Positions 50,793 to 60,947 of a DNA stretch of 64,000 bases are shown piece by piece. Within the stretch, counting starts at the first letter, position 1; each line of letters starts with the position of its first letter. This stretch comes from Henningerozyma blattae CBS 6284 (Eukaryota; Ascomycota; Saccharomycetes; Saccharomycetales; Saccharomycetaceae): NCBI RefSeq assembly GCF_000315915.1, contig NC_020188.1:1133501-1197500 (forward strand), in the 5' to 3' direction. Made by a program: the position numbers and the translations under genes. The notes beneath the pieces are model-generated. The model had not been told where the DNA came from, ran no database searches, and saw nothing but the letters and a program-made list of their open reading frames with translations.

Positions 50793-51206
50793 TCTGAGTT
50801 TATTTTTGTCCACCTTTTCCACCCTCTCACCTTCTTTTGTGCATACTACCTTTTTCCTTGTCTATTTACTCATGACTCATCAATCACATTATATTTAATA
50901 TTCTATCCACCAATTATATATCCTACTAACTTTACTCACAATCTCTCCATTTACATTCTTGATTTTTTATATCAAGCCATGTTTATTTTGTTTATTTTGA
51001 TTATTAGTAATTTAGACTATTCATTACATATATATTTATTTAAGTGCAATTTTTGAAAGCACCGGTTTTTATTAGATTTGTTTTTTTTTACAACTCATCA
51101 TTAAGAATATATATTAGTGTTTTATTTATTCTTTTATTTACATGGGCGTTTTATATTTTAAGTGAGTATACAATGATAGACTCATTGCACATATGTATGT
51201 TTAGAA
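50793..51206. other. Convergent ILV6-MRP7 intergenic region
   Basis: A 414 bp pyrimidine- and T-rich region between two 3' ends. No gene or repeat is evident. Confidence 0.4.
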
Positions 51207-52409
51207 TTATAGACTGGGACGTTGTCTAATAACATTCTCAACGTGATGTGTTTCATAATTATAACGTTTGATTAGTATATCACCAGTCTTGTTCTTAACT
51301 TTCTTGTTTTTCTTGTTGCTACTATTCTTCTTTTGTAGTTCCTTTAGTTGCTCTAAAGTTGGATTAACAATCTCATTGGTAACAGCATATAAATATTTGT
51401 TACGTAAAGACACTTCTTCCGATTTAGTCAAATAACTAGATACTGGAACTTCGCCTTCAGTTGATTTACTCTTATCAAAAATTTGTTGGATTTCCTTATA
51501 TTTAGATTCAGATTTTAGAGCTTTCAAATTTTCAATTAATTTGGATCTTAATTGATTTTTATCTGATTGGGATAAGAATTTAACAATGTTAAAATTATTA
51601 TCAAATGAAATTGATTGATTAATTAATTTAGTTAATTGGTTTAACTTTTCTTGTTGTTGAGTCAATTCTTCTGATGATTGCTTTAATCTTCTATTTTGTA
51701 ATTTTTGTAAAGTCTCTAAATAATAAGATGCATTGAATTGAGATTCAGATAAAGGTATCCCATTTTTTAAACAGAGTCTTAGACGGATTAAATAGTCTAA
51801 ACACAGCTCTAAATCTTCATCATTCTTGATAGAATCTAGCTTTATTTCTTCTTGTAAGAAAGTTTTAAATATATTCCTTAGATTTGTTCTATTTTCTTCT
51901 CTTTGCTGTAACCCTTTTAGAATATCATCTTTAGCTAATTCTGTTTTTCTGGGTAAAAATTCACTAACCTCTTTGTAAAGCTTTGGATTTTTTTTTTTAG
52001 AAACTAATAAGTGGCCAAATCTTCTAACAGTAGGTTCAAAATGTGGAGTTGGCAATCTAATATCACGGCTTAATGAAACACCAATGAATTTTCTTTTTGG
52101 ATGAAAAGGATCCAAATAATAACGTACTACACCAGGCTCCTTGGCATATATGGTATGATCTTTACCAATACCAACATTTTCGCCAGGATAAAACTTTGTA
52201 CCACGCTGCCTCATTATAATTTCACCTATTTTAACATTTTGGCCTTCATATTTTTTTGGACCTAATCGACGACCTGCAGAATCTTTCATGGAGGTTCTTG
52301 AACCAGCAGCTTTTTTGGTAGAAGATCTGATTTGAGTAAATACAGCAGAATTACCTTGACGCCATGATGGTAGATTTTTAGAATTATTCTTTATTAGCTC
52401 AAAGATCAT
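51207..52409 (-). CDS. MRP7: Mitochondrial large-subunit ribosomal protein bL27m
   Basis: The 400-residue protein (S. cerevisiae Mrp7: 371) has a mitochondrial leader followed by the bacterial L27 signature at about residues 36-100: GSRTSMKDSAGRRLGPKKYE, then GEIIMRQRGTKFYPGENVGIG and DHTIYAKEPGVVRYY. A long helical C-terminal extension, rich in Lys, Gln and Leu, is specific to fungi. bL27 lies near the peptidyl-transferase centre. In S. cerevisiae MRP7 and LST8 (YNL005C/YNL006W) are direct neighbours; here SGF29, GBP2/HRB1 and YCL012C lie between them. Confidence 0.96.
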   Translation of the reverse strand: MIFELIKNNSKNLPSWRQGNSAVFTQIRSSTKKAAGSRTSMKDSAGRRLGPKKYEGQNVKIGEIIMRQRGTKFYPGENVGIGKDHTIYAKEPGVVRYYLDPFHPKRKFIGVSLSRDIRLPTPHFEPTVRRFGHLLVSKKKNPKLYKEVSEFLPRKTELAKDDILKGLQQREENRTNLRNIFKTFLQEEIKLDSIKNDEDLELCLDYLIRLRLCLKNGIPLSESQFNASYYLETLQKLQNRRLKQSSEELTQQQEKLNQLTKLINQSISFDNNFNIVKFLSQSDKNQLRSKLIENLKALKSESKYKEIQQIFDKSKSTEGEVPVSSYLTKSEEVSLRNKYLYAVTNEIVNPTLEQLKELQKKNSSNKKNKKVKNKTGDILIKRYNYETHHVENVIRQRPSL

Positions 52410-53540
52410 TGTGTGTTCCCCTAAATTATTTTGTTGTTCGAAGATACCTTTTATTTTTTTTTTCTTAATATTAAATTTAAACTAGAATATACTTGAAAAG
52501 AAAATAAGGAAATGAGTTTTTATATAAATATAAATAAAAATAAAAATAAAAATATAGGAGCTCTTGTTAGAATGATACAATTGCTAATCTGAAAATGGTT
52601 TTCAATACTATTTTTGCTTTCAGGTTTTTTTACTTTAATGGTGTTAATTTTTTAAATTTTGATGGATTTCATGAAACGGTAATTCGCCCGAACTGCATTC
52701 TAATATTTTAATAAGTGTTAAAATGAAATATACTTATTGATTTCGTATTTTGAGTTACAAAGGATAGTGTAGGCTAGAATAACTCTTCAGGTAAAATTAC
52801 TGTCTGTTTAGTTTGAGCAAAGCACTTATATAAAACGATATTTTTTTTATGAAGACTTTATCATTGTTGATTGAAGGTCTCAAAATCTCCATAGTGGGGG
52901 TTTTAAAATTTAGATTAGTAGGCTCATTAAATTTAAATAACTATCTGTCTTATAAGAGCACATTAATTCATTCTATGGGTTAATTTTTTTAGGAAATAAT
53001 ATTGTGTGACATTAATAATTTTAACTTGTTGCAGAAATTATTATATTTTCTAAATACTTGTGTCTTCATTTCAGGGTACCATTTGAGATGCAAATAAAAA
53101 CGCTTCTAAATCATTAAAGATTAAAAATTTGCACTATAGTAGACTGTCTAATATCTATTAAACTTGAAGAAATTTGTCTAATCTTAATACTATATAATGT
53201 TCTGAATGTGATGTCGCACATAAGGATAATTTCTACACCTAATATTATTATTATCATAATCCTTTTTCTTCCAAACTTAGGTACTATTCCAGGATAAGAT
53301 TTTTTTTTCATATATCTCATAATCTTTCCTCTATATTAAAAGAGTTTACTTAACCTATTATATAGAGTATACATAAATCATGTATTAATGCTTAGGCTTT
53401 GCTTTTCAACTTATTATAACTTTAAAAAAGATATAAGCCACAATGCAATTTTCAATTTACTTTATCTTGAAGGAACATACCACTACTAGACGACTTTATT
53501 ATTTACTACATTTTCTAATTATATACATTTTGAAAAGTCC
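52410..53540. other. Intergenic sequence upstream of MRP7
   Basis: About 1.1 kb, strongly AT-rich. An (AAATAA)-like run near 52526-52552 lies in the MRP7 promoter. The open frame at 53114-53320 has no recognisable features. The rest shows nothing I can name. Confidence 0.35.
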
Positions 53541-53544
53541 TGGA

Positions 53545-53960
53545 AAATGTGACATAGTGATACTGTCAGTACACTGTGCCAAGGGTTAGGAGCTTACAAG
53601 CCCTAACTAAATCAGAGACGTTCGCGTCAACATGTTGCGACGCGTAAACTCGCTTGTATATAAAGCGATGCCCATGAGGCATCTATATAGAATTACACGG
53701 AATAAGATAAGTAAGTTATAGTTATAAGAATAATCAGGGTTATAGTCATCTGTAAAATACTAGCCAGATCACTATATAATAGAAAATGTTGTAATCGTCT
53801 CGGGACGATACTAATAATACTATAAGGGCTTAGGGTTTACACATACCTGAACTATTCTTGAGTTATTGGACTTTTACACTAAATGCTAGAGTACCACTTG
53901 TACTTAAATAATAACTTGTTTTTCTTATAACTATAAAATTAATATGAACGAATTATAAAC
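53545..53960. mobile_element. Possible solo LTR (retrotransposon long terminal repeat) upstream of tRNA-Val
   Basis: This stretch differs from its flanks: it has GC-richer blocks, a TATATAAA promoter-like box at about 53656, a GATAAGTAAG word near 53706 that resembles one in Ty3 LTRs (recalled), a near-palindrome centred at about 53632 (CAACATGTTG), and a hairpin ATCGTC/GACGAT near 53793-53810. It lies upstream of a tRNA gene, where yeast retrotransposons insert. I could not find convincing TG...CA ends with a target duplication, so the borders are approximate and the orientation unknown. Confidence 0.35.
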
Positions 53961-54225
53961 TTATGAATTCTTGATGGATAAGTAGCCCTATTTATACGTT
54001 TTCAAATAGAACTATTTATCCTGAATATTAGTTTATTAACTTGTCAAGCAATTGCACAATTGCATGATATTATGACTCATAGTCATATAATTCTGTGAAC
54101 GCACGATTGTACGATTGTATTACTCGTAGTCATCTGATCACGTGATCGTTTGCTTAAAGCCTAAACTTGAGAACATTACTTTTTATTATTTAGTATATGT
54201 CTACAAAAAGAACAAGAAATATATG

Positions 54226-54299
54226 GTTTCGTGGTCTAGTTGGTTATGGCATCTGCTTAACACGCAGAACGTCCCCAGTTCGATCCTGGGCGAAATCAT
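54226..54299 (+). tRNA. tRNA-Val (anticodon AAC)
   Basis: A 74-nt cloverleaf without intron. The acceptor stem pairs GGTTTCG (54226-54232) with CGAAATC (54292-54298), with discriminator A at 54299. The anticodon loop CTTAACA carries AAC at 54260-54262, flanked by a CTGC/GCAG stem. The internal promoter boxes A (TGGTCTAGTTGG) and B (GGTTCGA-like AGTTCGATCC) are present. A T-run at about 54300-54304 ends Pol III transcription. The sequence is almost identical to S. cerevisiae tV(AAC). Confidence 0.97.
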
Positions 54300-54454
54300 T
54301 TTTTGTAAAAAAATTTTATCACGTGATGATAGAAGGTGGTGGTTTACCTTTTTAGCTAACCAATTAAAGTTAAATTAACAATATCAGATATTCTGTTTAA
54401 TCTCCAAAAAAAAAGGGTGTGAGAGTATTGTTTGTAACAGTTCCTTGCACATTA

Positions 54455-54720
54455 ATTTAAATTTTTCTTTGCCAACCACGCCTTAGTTGAACAAAGAGAT
54501 ACTACTCTTGCGTTAATATTCTTAAGAGTTTTAAACCTATTGAACATTTGTTCAAGTCTATATATCCATATTATTTATTGTACTTACAAAGATTATCTGC
54601 ATACTCTCGATGGTCAATTTATTGTTATAACTGACCATTCTACACTACAATTCACTTTTATTATTCACTCAGTTTCACAAGAGCAAATATCAAATTATAT
54701 CTGATACTTCAAGTATCAAA
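54455..54720 (+). pseudogene. Degenerate Ty3/gypsy-type RNase H fragment
   Basis: One forward frame is open from about 54455 to a stop near 54710. In it, from 54595, the sequence YKDYLHTLDGQFIVITDHST occurs. This fits the end of reverse transcriptase/RNase H in Ty3/gypsy polyproteins, where a (H/Y)YL..G..F...TDH.(S/A)L pattern contains a catalytic Asp. The residues on both sides are poorly conserved and no gag, protease or integrase is visible, so this is an old remnant. It lies 155-420 bp downstream of the tRNA gene, a usual place for such elements. Confidence 0.45.
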
Positions 54721-55159
54721 GTAACCAATGTCTTCCTAACTAATAAGAAATAATATTGAATTTCTTTTTTACATGCTTTCGAAATTCTTAGGCTTCTTAG
54801 AACTTTTTTTTATTCGATCGTACAGTAAACCCTGTGGAGCGCCTCGATGCGATTTTTTGAAATTTGAAATTTTAAATTAATTCTAACACTGAGTAAACAA
54901 AGAAAACAAAGAATTTTGTCATTAATACTAAATCCATAATCGAAACTCCGAGTGTCTAGGTCAGCATTTTCCTGTTTGGTCCCATTTTGTGTTTTAATGC
55001 TACATCTTTGGGTAGATCATTTAATTGGCATATACGTTTTGGTTAAGTTTGATTGAAGTTGACTTTTATTATTGTTTTTTTCACTAGATAACTAAGAGAC
55101 AATATTCAAAGAATCAATTTCGTAAAAAAGACTAAAATAAGCACTAGCATTAATATATA
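54721..55159. promoter_or_regulatory. SGF29 upstream region
   Basis: About 440 bp with mixed AT-rich sequence before SGF29. It contains no site or gene that I can identify with confidence. Confidence 0.35.
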
Positions 55160-56872
55160 ATGGATAATCAATTGGCTTCTTTATTTACGTCAATAAGAAA
55201 CTTGAAGTCCTACCCTGATGTTAATACAGATACGTTGGTTAATAATGATATAGAAGAAAATAATAGAAATGTTGCCAGAAGTTTAAACGATGACATTATT
55301 TTAAAGGACCAAATACGGAATAACATGAATAATTTATCAATTGATGAAATTAATTCAAATTTACGACACTTTAAAACTCATTTAAGTTATATTAATAATA
55401 CTAGAAAGCGACTAACATCAATTCAAAATGATTTAAAGGAAATTTTGAATAACTATAGCAATCAAAACAGGGCAACTTTTTCAAGTGGCTCATTTGATAC
55501 CAATGCTGATGATACCTTTACAGCTGACACAACAGATATTACCAATACTTCACATACACATACTGTAGATTCCTCTAACACTGCACCAACAGCTGCTACA
55601 ACTAATACTACAATCCCTCCTCCCCCTTCAACTTTTATCGAAACTGCGACTGCAACATCAGTATCATCAAATGGTATCCAAGTAAAGCCTTATACATATG
55701 ACAGTCAAGATCGTAATAAAGATAAAGATGAAGATGGCGATCAAATAATGGGTGACGCTGATGATTTGATACCAACATCTTCCCCTCCACCACCACCACC
55801 ACCACCGCCTCCTCCATACTCGCCTGTTCATTCTCCAACATTTCAAAGTAATGATATATCTAAGACAGATCAACCTATTGAAACAGGAGTTGAAATTACT
55901 ATTAACGAAAATAATGATAATAATAAAATGGATATCAATCCACTTGCCGAACTAGGAACCAAAGAGGAGAAAGCAGCAAAGTTATCCTCAAATAATGCTA
56001 AGGATATTACATCGACAAGCACAAACTCTCTGGTAGATAATAATCCAAATCCACATAAGAAAGATAGGAAAGTGAATAGTGATAAAGTGGAAGATACAAA
56101 AGTAAAACAGAGTATAAAGGTACGATATGATAAGATTACAATGGAATCAACTGTTAATGATATTCAAGAAGATATCCCTCCTCCACCTTCGCCTCCTCCG
56201 CCTCCTCTCACAGAACCTCCTGAAACTTTACCACAACCACAATCGGTGGATGATAACCTACTAAGCTCTCCACTAGTACGTACAGGAAAAACTGCCGGTA
56301 AAACAACGCCTCCAGGGTTTGGATCAGATAATATAAAAGATGATCAATCTCTGATAACGCCAAATAATGGAATAATTATGAACCCTGATTTGCCGTCGAA
56401 ACCAATTGGTAAGCAATATTGGCTAAGTAAATATTCTATCGAATGTTCAATACAATTAGGTTGTGAAGTAGCCTATAAACCAAAGAAATCAATTGATGGC
56501 GAATGGTTTCACTGTGAAGTTGTAAAAGTTTCATCTGATGGTATTAGGTTTGAAGTTAGAGACCCTGAGCCAGATGAATTCGGTAAGCAGGGGAAGATAT
56601 TTAAATGTAATTGGAAAGATATCATATTAATACCTCCGAAAAATTTAATTAAGAAGAATCAATTAATCAATTATCCAAACGGTTTAAAAGTATTAGCAAG
56701 ATATCCGGAAACAACAACTTTTTACCCAGCAGTTGTAATCTCGAATAAAAGAGATGGCACATGCAGATTGAAATTTGATGGCGAAGAGGAGGCTGATAAG
56801 CAGACGGAAGTTCCAAGAAGGTTTGTATTACCTTTCCCTACAGTGTCTGCATTCCCCACAAAAAAGCATTAA
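55160..56872 (+). CDS. SGF29: SAGA subunit Sgf29 with a greatly expanded central region
   Basis: The 570-residue protein is more than twice the length of S. cerevisiae Sgf29 (259). The N-terminus is helical (about 1-100), as in the family, which uses it to bind the SAGA module. About 300 residues of low-complexity sequence follow, with two proline tracts (an 11-Pro run near residue 215 and PPPPSPPPPPLTEPP near 342). The C-terminal 150 residues are the tandem Tudor domain: GCEVAYKPKKSIDGEWFHCE then NGLKVLARYPETTTFYPAVV, and KFDGEEEADKQTEVPRRFVL. This domain binds H3K4me2/3. Position next to GBP2/HRB1 matches the YCL010C-YCL011C order. Confidence 0.9.
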   Translation: MDNQLASLFTSIRNLKSYPDVNTDTLVNNDIEENNRNVARSLNDDIILKDQIRNNMNNLSIDEINSNLRHFKTHLSYINNTRKRLTSIQNDLKEILNNYSNQNRATFSSGSFDTNADDTFTADTTDITNTSHTHTVDSSNTAPTAATTNTTIPPPPSTFIETATATSVSSNGIQVKPYTYDSQDRNKDKDEDGDQIMGDADDLIPTSSPPPPPPPPPPPYSPVHSPTFQSNDISKTDQPIETGVEITINENNDNNKMDINPLAELGTKEEKAAKLSSNNAKDITSTSTNSLVDNNPNPHKKDRKVNSDKVEDTKVKQSIKVRYDKITMESTVNDIQEDIPPPPSPPPPPLTEPPETLPQPQSVDDNLLSSPLVRTGKTAGKTTPPGFGSDNIKDDQSLITPNNGIIMNPDLPSKPIGKQYWLSKYSIECSIQLGCEVAYKPKKSIDGEWFHCEVVKVSSDGIRFEVRDPEPDEFGKQGKIFKCNWKDIILIPPKNLIKKNQLINYPNGLKVLARYPETTTFYPAVVISNKRDGTCRLKFDGEEEADKQTEVPRRFVLPFPTVSAFPTKKH

Positions 56873-57340
56873 AAGCAAACAAAAAAAGAAAAAGAAAAAA
56901 AAAGTATAAGAAATTAATAAAACCACGGATATTTTACTTTTTTATATGCTATATAATTACTCACACGTGCAATGTCACAGTATAATATTTCAAATCATAT
57001 AAGATATTCTAGCTAATCTTTTTCTTCGTCTCTTTTCTGTATTAATCGTCGAAAGCGATTTTACACAATTTTCGCTGCTGGAGAAAAAAATTATTGAAAA
57101 AAAATAACTAGGCAAAAATGAAGTAAATAATTAAATACAGATTAATGATTTCGTAAACAATCAAGATTAATATAACTAGATTTAACCGCGGTCCTCAAAC
57201 AAATAAAATTTTTGTACATACTTTTGAAAATAAAATATTTTTAACAATCTAATTGTAAATTATTTCTTACAATTTTTTGTTGAGTAAAATAATTGAGGTA
57301 TACAGGATTAACTAAATTTTGCTGAAAACACTAATATAAG
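56873..57340. promoter_or_regulatory. SGF29 terminator and GBP2/HRB1 promoter
   Basis: A 468 bp AT-rich region between two genes on the same strand. A-rich sequence follows the SGF29 stop. Nothing else is identifiable. Confidence 0.35.
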
Positions 57341-59139
57341 ATGTCGGATATCGAAAGAGATTTTAATGTATGTTTTTAATTGCAAGTTAGGAGATTAATG
57401 AAAAGGGAAAAGTAAATGTTTATTGATTTATTCATAAGGTTTCTTTTATCCACCTCTTTTTTGCTTATTTTTTCTTTATTTGATTAAATTGGAGAGATTT
57501 TTTTATATTTCTATTTTCAAACGAAATAACTATAAAGATTGGTATAATAATTCTGGTTTTGTTTGGTTGTTTGTTTGTCTGTTTTCTCTTCTTCTGATGT
57601 ATATGTATCATTTGGTTATAATGGATGGTTTCTGCATGTGGTTGAGTAATTCGAGGTATAAAAAAGTCACTCCATATTGATTGTCTATTGAGAAGCACTT
57701 TAACTAACAAATAGAACTAAATAAATTATTAAATTTTTATTTTAATAGTTTATTTTTTTTAGCAACACTTCCCTTAAATGTAGAGTAGTGAGCGTACTAG
57801 ATCTAGATCTCGTGTACGTGAGAGACATAGTGAAGAGAGTTTCGATTCAATGGATAGAGGTAGGAGAGATAGAGACGACAGAAGTAGATATTCCTCCCGT
57901 AGGCCCACCAGATATAATAACGGGGATAGCCAGCGGGATTCGTCATATAGCAGGGGTTATAGTAATTATTCAAGAGACCAGAGTAGCAGAGGTCGTCGTG
58001 ACTATTATAATGATAGGCCCAGACAACCGCATGGGAGATTTGGAGGAAGACAGAGATCTAGTAGAGGAGATTACGGTCCATTATTATCAAGGGAATTAGA
58101 TAGTACGTATGAGGAAAAAGTTAACAGGAATTATTCCAATAGTGTCTTTGTTGGAAATTTAACCTTTGATACCCAACCGGGTGATTTAAAAGATTATTTT
58201 TCCCAAGTAGGTGATGTTATTAGGGCAGATATAATTACATCAAAGGGACATCATAGAGGCATGGGAACTGTTGAATTTTCAAACCCAGAAGCAGTAGATG
58301 CAGCAATTTCCAAATTAGATGGTTCATACCTATTAGATAGACAGATTTTTGTCAGACAGGATAATCCACCACCAGAAGGAACTCGTGAAAGACGCCAGCC
58401 GCCAAGAGAAAGAAATAGCCGTGACAGTAGGGATAGAGACGCTAGTAGAGGAAGAGATAGAGATATCGGTAGAGGAAGGGAAAGAGGAGACCATATTCCA
58501 AAACATGAGCAAGAAGGATATGAAATATTTGTTGCCAATGTACCATTTGCTACTACTTGGCAAACCCTCAAAGATTTATTTAAGGAAACTGGTGATGTTT
58601 TACGTGCTGATGTGGAACTAGATCGTGATGGGTATTCGAGAGGTTTTGGTATTGTTATAATGGCCACAAAGGAAGATATGGAAAGATCCATTGAAAGATT
58701 CAATGGTTATGAATTAGAAGGTAGAAAATTGGATGTTAGAGCTGGTCATGGTAGAAAATCACCATCCTCTTCATCCCACGAATATGATTCTTATTACAAC
58801 GATTCTGCTGCTAGAAGCGACTCAAGGAAACAAGAAAGAAGTGACGGTGTTCATAGACAATTCACAGAAGGTGTTGTTGGTGGGGGAGAAAGAAGTAACC
58901 TGATATACTGTAGTAATTTACCTTTTACCACTGCCCGTAGTGATTTATATGATTTGTTTGGTACTATTGGTCAAATAACTAATACTGATTTAAAATATGA
59001 CTCAGATGGTAAGCCAACTGGTATTGCCATTGTTGAATACGATAATATTGAAGATGCTGATATATGTATTGATAGATTGAATAACTATACTTATGGTGGA
59101 TGTGATTTAGACATTTCATATGGTATTCGCCAGGATTAA
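57341..59139 (+). CDS. GBP2: Poly(A) RNA-binding mRNA export protein Gbp2/Hrb1, with one intron
   Basis: I join exon 1 at 57341-57367 (MSDIERDFN) to exon 2 at 57784-59139, giving 460 residues. The 416-nt intron begins GTATGT, has an AACTAAC branch sequence near 57702-57708 and ends TGTAG at 57783. The joined start MSDIERDFN plus SSERTRSRSR parallels S. cerevisiae Hrb1. An RS/RGG-rich region comes next, then three RRMs: SVFVGNLTFDTQPGDLKDYF, EIFVANVPFATTWQTLKDLF, and LIYCSNLPFTTARSDLYDLF. Gbp2 and Hrb1 are SR-like factors loaded by THO that act in mRNA export and surveillance. RRM2 and the ending look closer to Gbp2, while the intron is Hrb1-like; the locus may be the single copy that represents both. 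Confidence 0.9.
57368..57783 (+). other. Intron of GBP2/HRB1 with two candidate 3' splice sites
   Basis: The 5' site is GTATGT. The T-rich TTTTTTTAG at 57762 is the stronger-looking 3' site but would lead to a TAA five codons later in frame; the next AG at 57783 keeps the frame open. The branch-like AACTAAC lies 76 nt before the productive site. Confidence 0.65.
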
Positions 59140-59289
59140 TCTACTTTCTCTTTTAAGATACACAGAATATGCAAGTCTCTAAACTCGAAATTAGCTTTTC
59201 GAGCAACTTGCCAAGAATGCACATTCGTTCTAATCAGTAAGATCTCTTTCAAATCAGAGCTATAATACTAATTAAGCCATCGTACTATA

Positions 59290-59323
<34 letters not shown>

Positions 59324-59736
59324 GCGGCAATTAGAATAATAATATGGCCTTCAATCCACAAAAAGTGATCCCTATATAATAATTTATTATATCTGTAATG
59401 GTAATCATTACTATGATTGTTTAAGTAAATAAAATATGTACCATATGCAATTGTAACTTTTATCGACTACTGCTGCAAGTTAGCGCCTACGTATTTATTG
59501 TCGTTATTTTTCTGTTATTTAGTGTCATAGCGTAAATAAGAAAGGTTAAATTTTAATTTCGGACCGGAATAAATTATCTGAAAATGGAGTTGGTACCTTT
59601 TTTTAGGCAGGTGATGAGTTAAATGTCATAATTAAAATATTGAGTCCCTAGTATGTGGGTTTAATGTGGCTTAAAAATATATAGTAGAACGCATCACGTC
59701 AAACTAATTTATTATCAAAGCGACATATCAATAGTA
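59140..59736. repeat. GBP2-YCL012C gap with a trinucleotide repeat
   Basis: A 597 bp AT-rich gap. An (ATA)n microsatellite of about 14 units runs at about 59290-59333. A GTGATGA word (a possible C/D snoRNA C box) occurs near 59616 but no matching D box or terminal stem is seen. Confidence 0.6.
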
Positions 59737-60228
59737 ATGATTAACATTTCTCATTCTCATTTTGTCTTAACTTTTATTCTGATAGCTATATTTGGATATT
59801 TACTATATCGTAATAAGGAGAAAATTGGTATGTATTAAAAAAGCTTTTTCGTTTTTTATGAGCTATTTTACTAACAAGATTTGTTTATTGTGTTAATAAT
59901 TTATATTTTCTGAATAGCTTACACGGCTAGAGAAACACTTTACAGGCTTAGAAGGGGCACTGTAGGATCTATTTCATTAAACGATTCATTTCATGAAGAT
60001 TTAGAATCTGGTTTAAGCTCCCGGAATTTTGATATCATAAGTAAAAATACAGATGATGGTAGATCTGGTTTAGATGATGAATCCAAAAAGGAAATCAAAA
60101 AGATAATGGAAGAAGAAAATTTGACTTTTGATAAAGCTAGATTATTATTTACTGAAAGAAAATTCAACGCCAATGGTATTGCAGCTGATGGAACACCATT
60201 AGACCCAAAAGCTGTAATTTTTGGCTAA
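59737..60228 (+). CDS. Small membrane protein of the YCL012C (DUF2015) family, with one intron
   Basis: Two exons, 59737-59827 and 59918-60228, join in phase 1 to give 133 residues. The 90-nt intron is canonical: GTATGT at 59828, TACTAAC at 59869-59875, AATAG at 59913-59917. The protein has one N-terminal membrane segment ([20 protein letters not shown]) and a conserved C-terminal motif [20 protein letters not shown] followed by [10 protein letters not shown], typical of the fungal DUF2015 family. Function is unknown. Position after GBP2 matches YCL011C-YCL012C, although here the gene is on the same strand as GBP2. Confidence 0.88.
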
Positions 60229-60947
60229 TGCAAACAAGTGGATTACTTTTCGACATTTATCCCTTCTTTATTCATAACTACATGCCTTCTTAGCACTTAT
60301 TTTTTACCTTACATCTCGATCCTTGAACTTTGTAAAATATGCCTAAAGATATACAAAAAAAACGAAACAAAACAAAACAAAACAAAACGAAATGAAGTGA
60401 AATGAAACTAACATTGAAAGATATACAACAATTGTATATTACTTCTAGGCCACATGTTTTCTTCCCTTCATTATATATATTTTCAGATAACTACTTTTTT
60501 TATACAACGGTTTCTTTTTCAAAAGTACCTTATATTATGTATTACTTTCACATCTGACGTTGCATATATTATAAAATTCCTTTCATTTATTATTTTTAAT
60601 TATAAGTCGTTTTGACCTTGAATTGTTGTTATGATAAGATTTTAGTCTTTTGTATTTTGAGCTTTGAGAAAGTAGTAGGCATCTAAAAAAGTATCTTGCT
60701 GATAGTCTGAGATTGTCTCTATAAAAGATAAGGTAAAATAAATGAATCACTAGCCATATATAGTTCATCCTATGGAGTAATTTCACTGTTAAAGGATATC
60801 CTGGTACATAAGAATTATTCCATTCACATCAAACTATAATTTAAGTTTATGGCATTTGTGCCGATAAATATATTTGGTATATTATGTCTTGAAATCACAA
60901 TTGTCTCGATATTTCTTGTTTCTATTGTAAAGATACTTTTCCCTATT
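60229..60947. other. YCL012C-LST8 convergent intergenic region
   Basis: A 719 bp gap between two 3' ends. It has an AAAAC pentanucleotide run at about 60356-60390 and otherwise AT-rich sequence. The reverse open frame 60583-60786 does not resemble a protein. Confidence 0.4.

Noticed and set aside
53114..53320. Reverse open frame of 68 codons upstream of MRP7
   Set aside because: AT-rich chance frame without features.
57788..58099. Alternative forward frame of 103 codons overlapping the GBP2/HRB1 exon 2
   Set aside because: It is the out-of-frame shadow of the RS/RGG repeats; the true frame continues into three RRMs.
59610..59660. GTGATGA as a C/D snoRNA C box
   Set aside because: No D box (CTGA) at a proper distance and no terminal stem.
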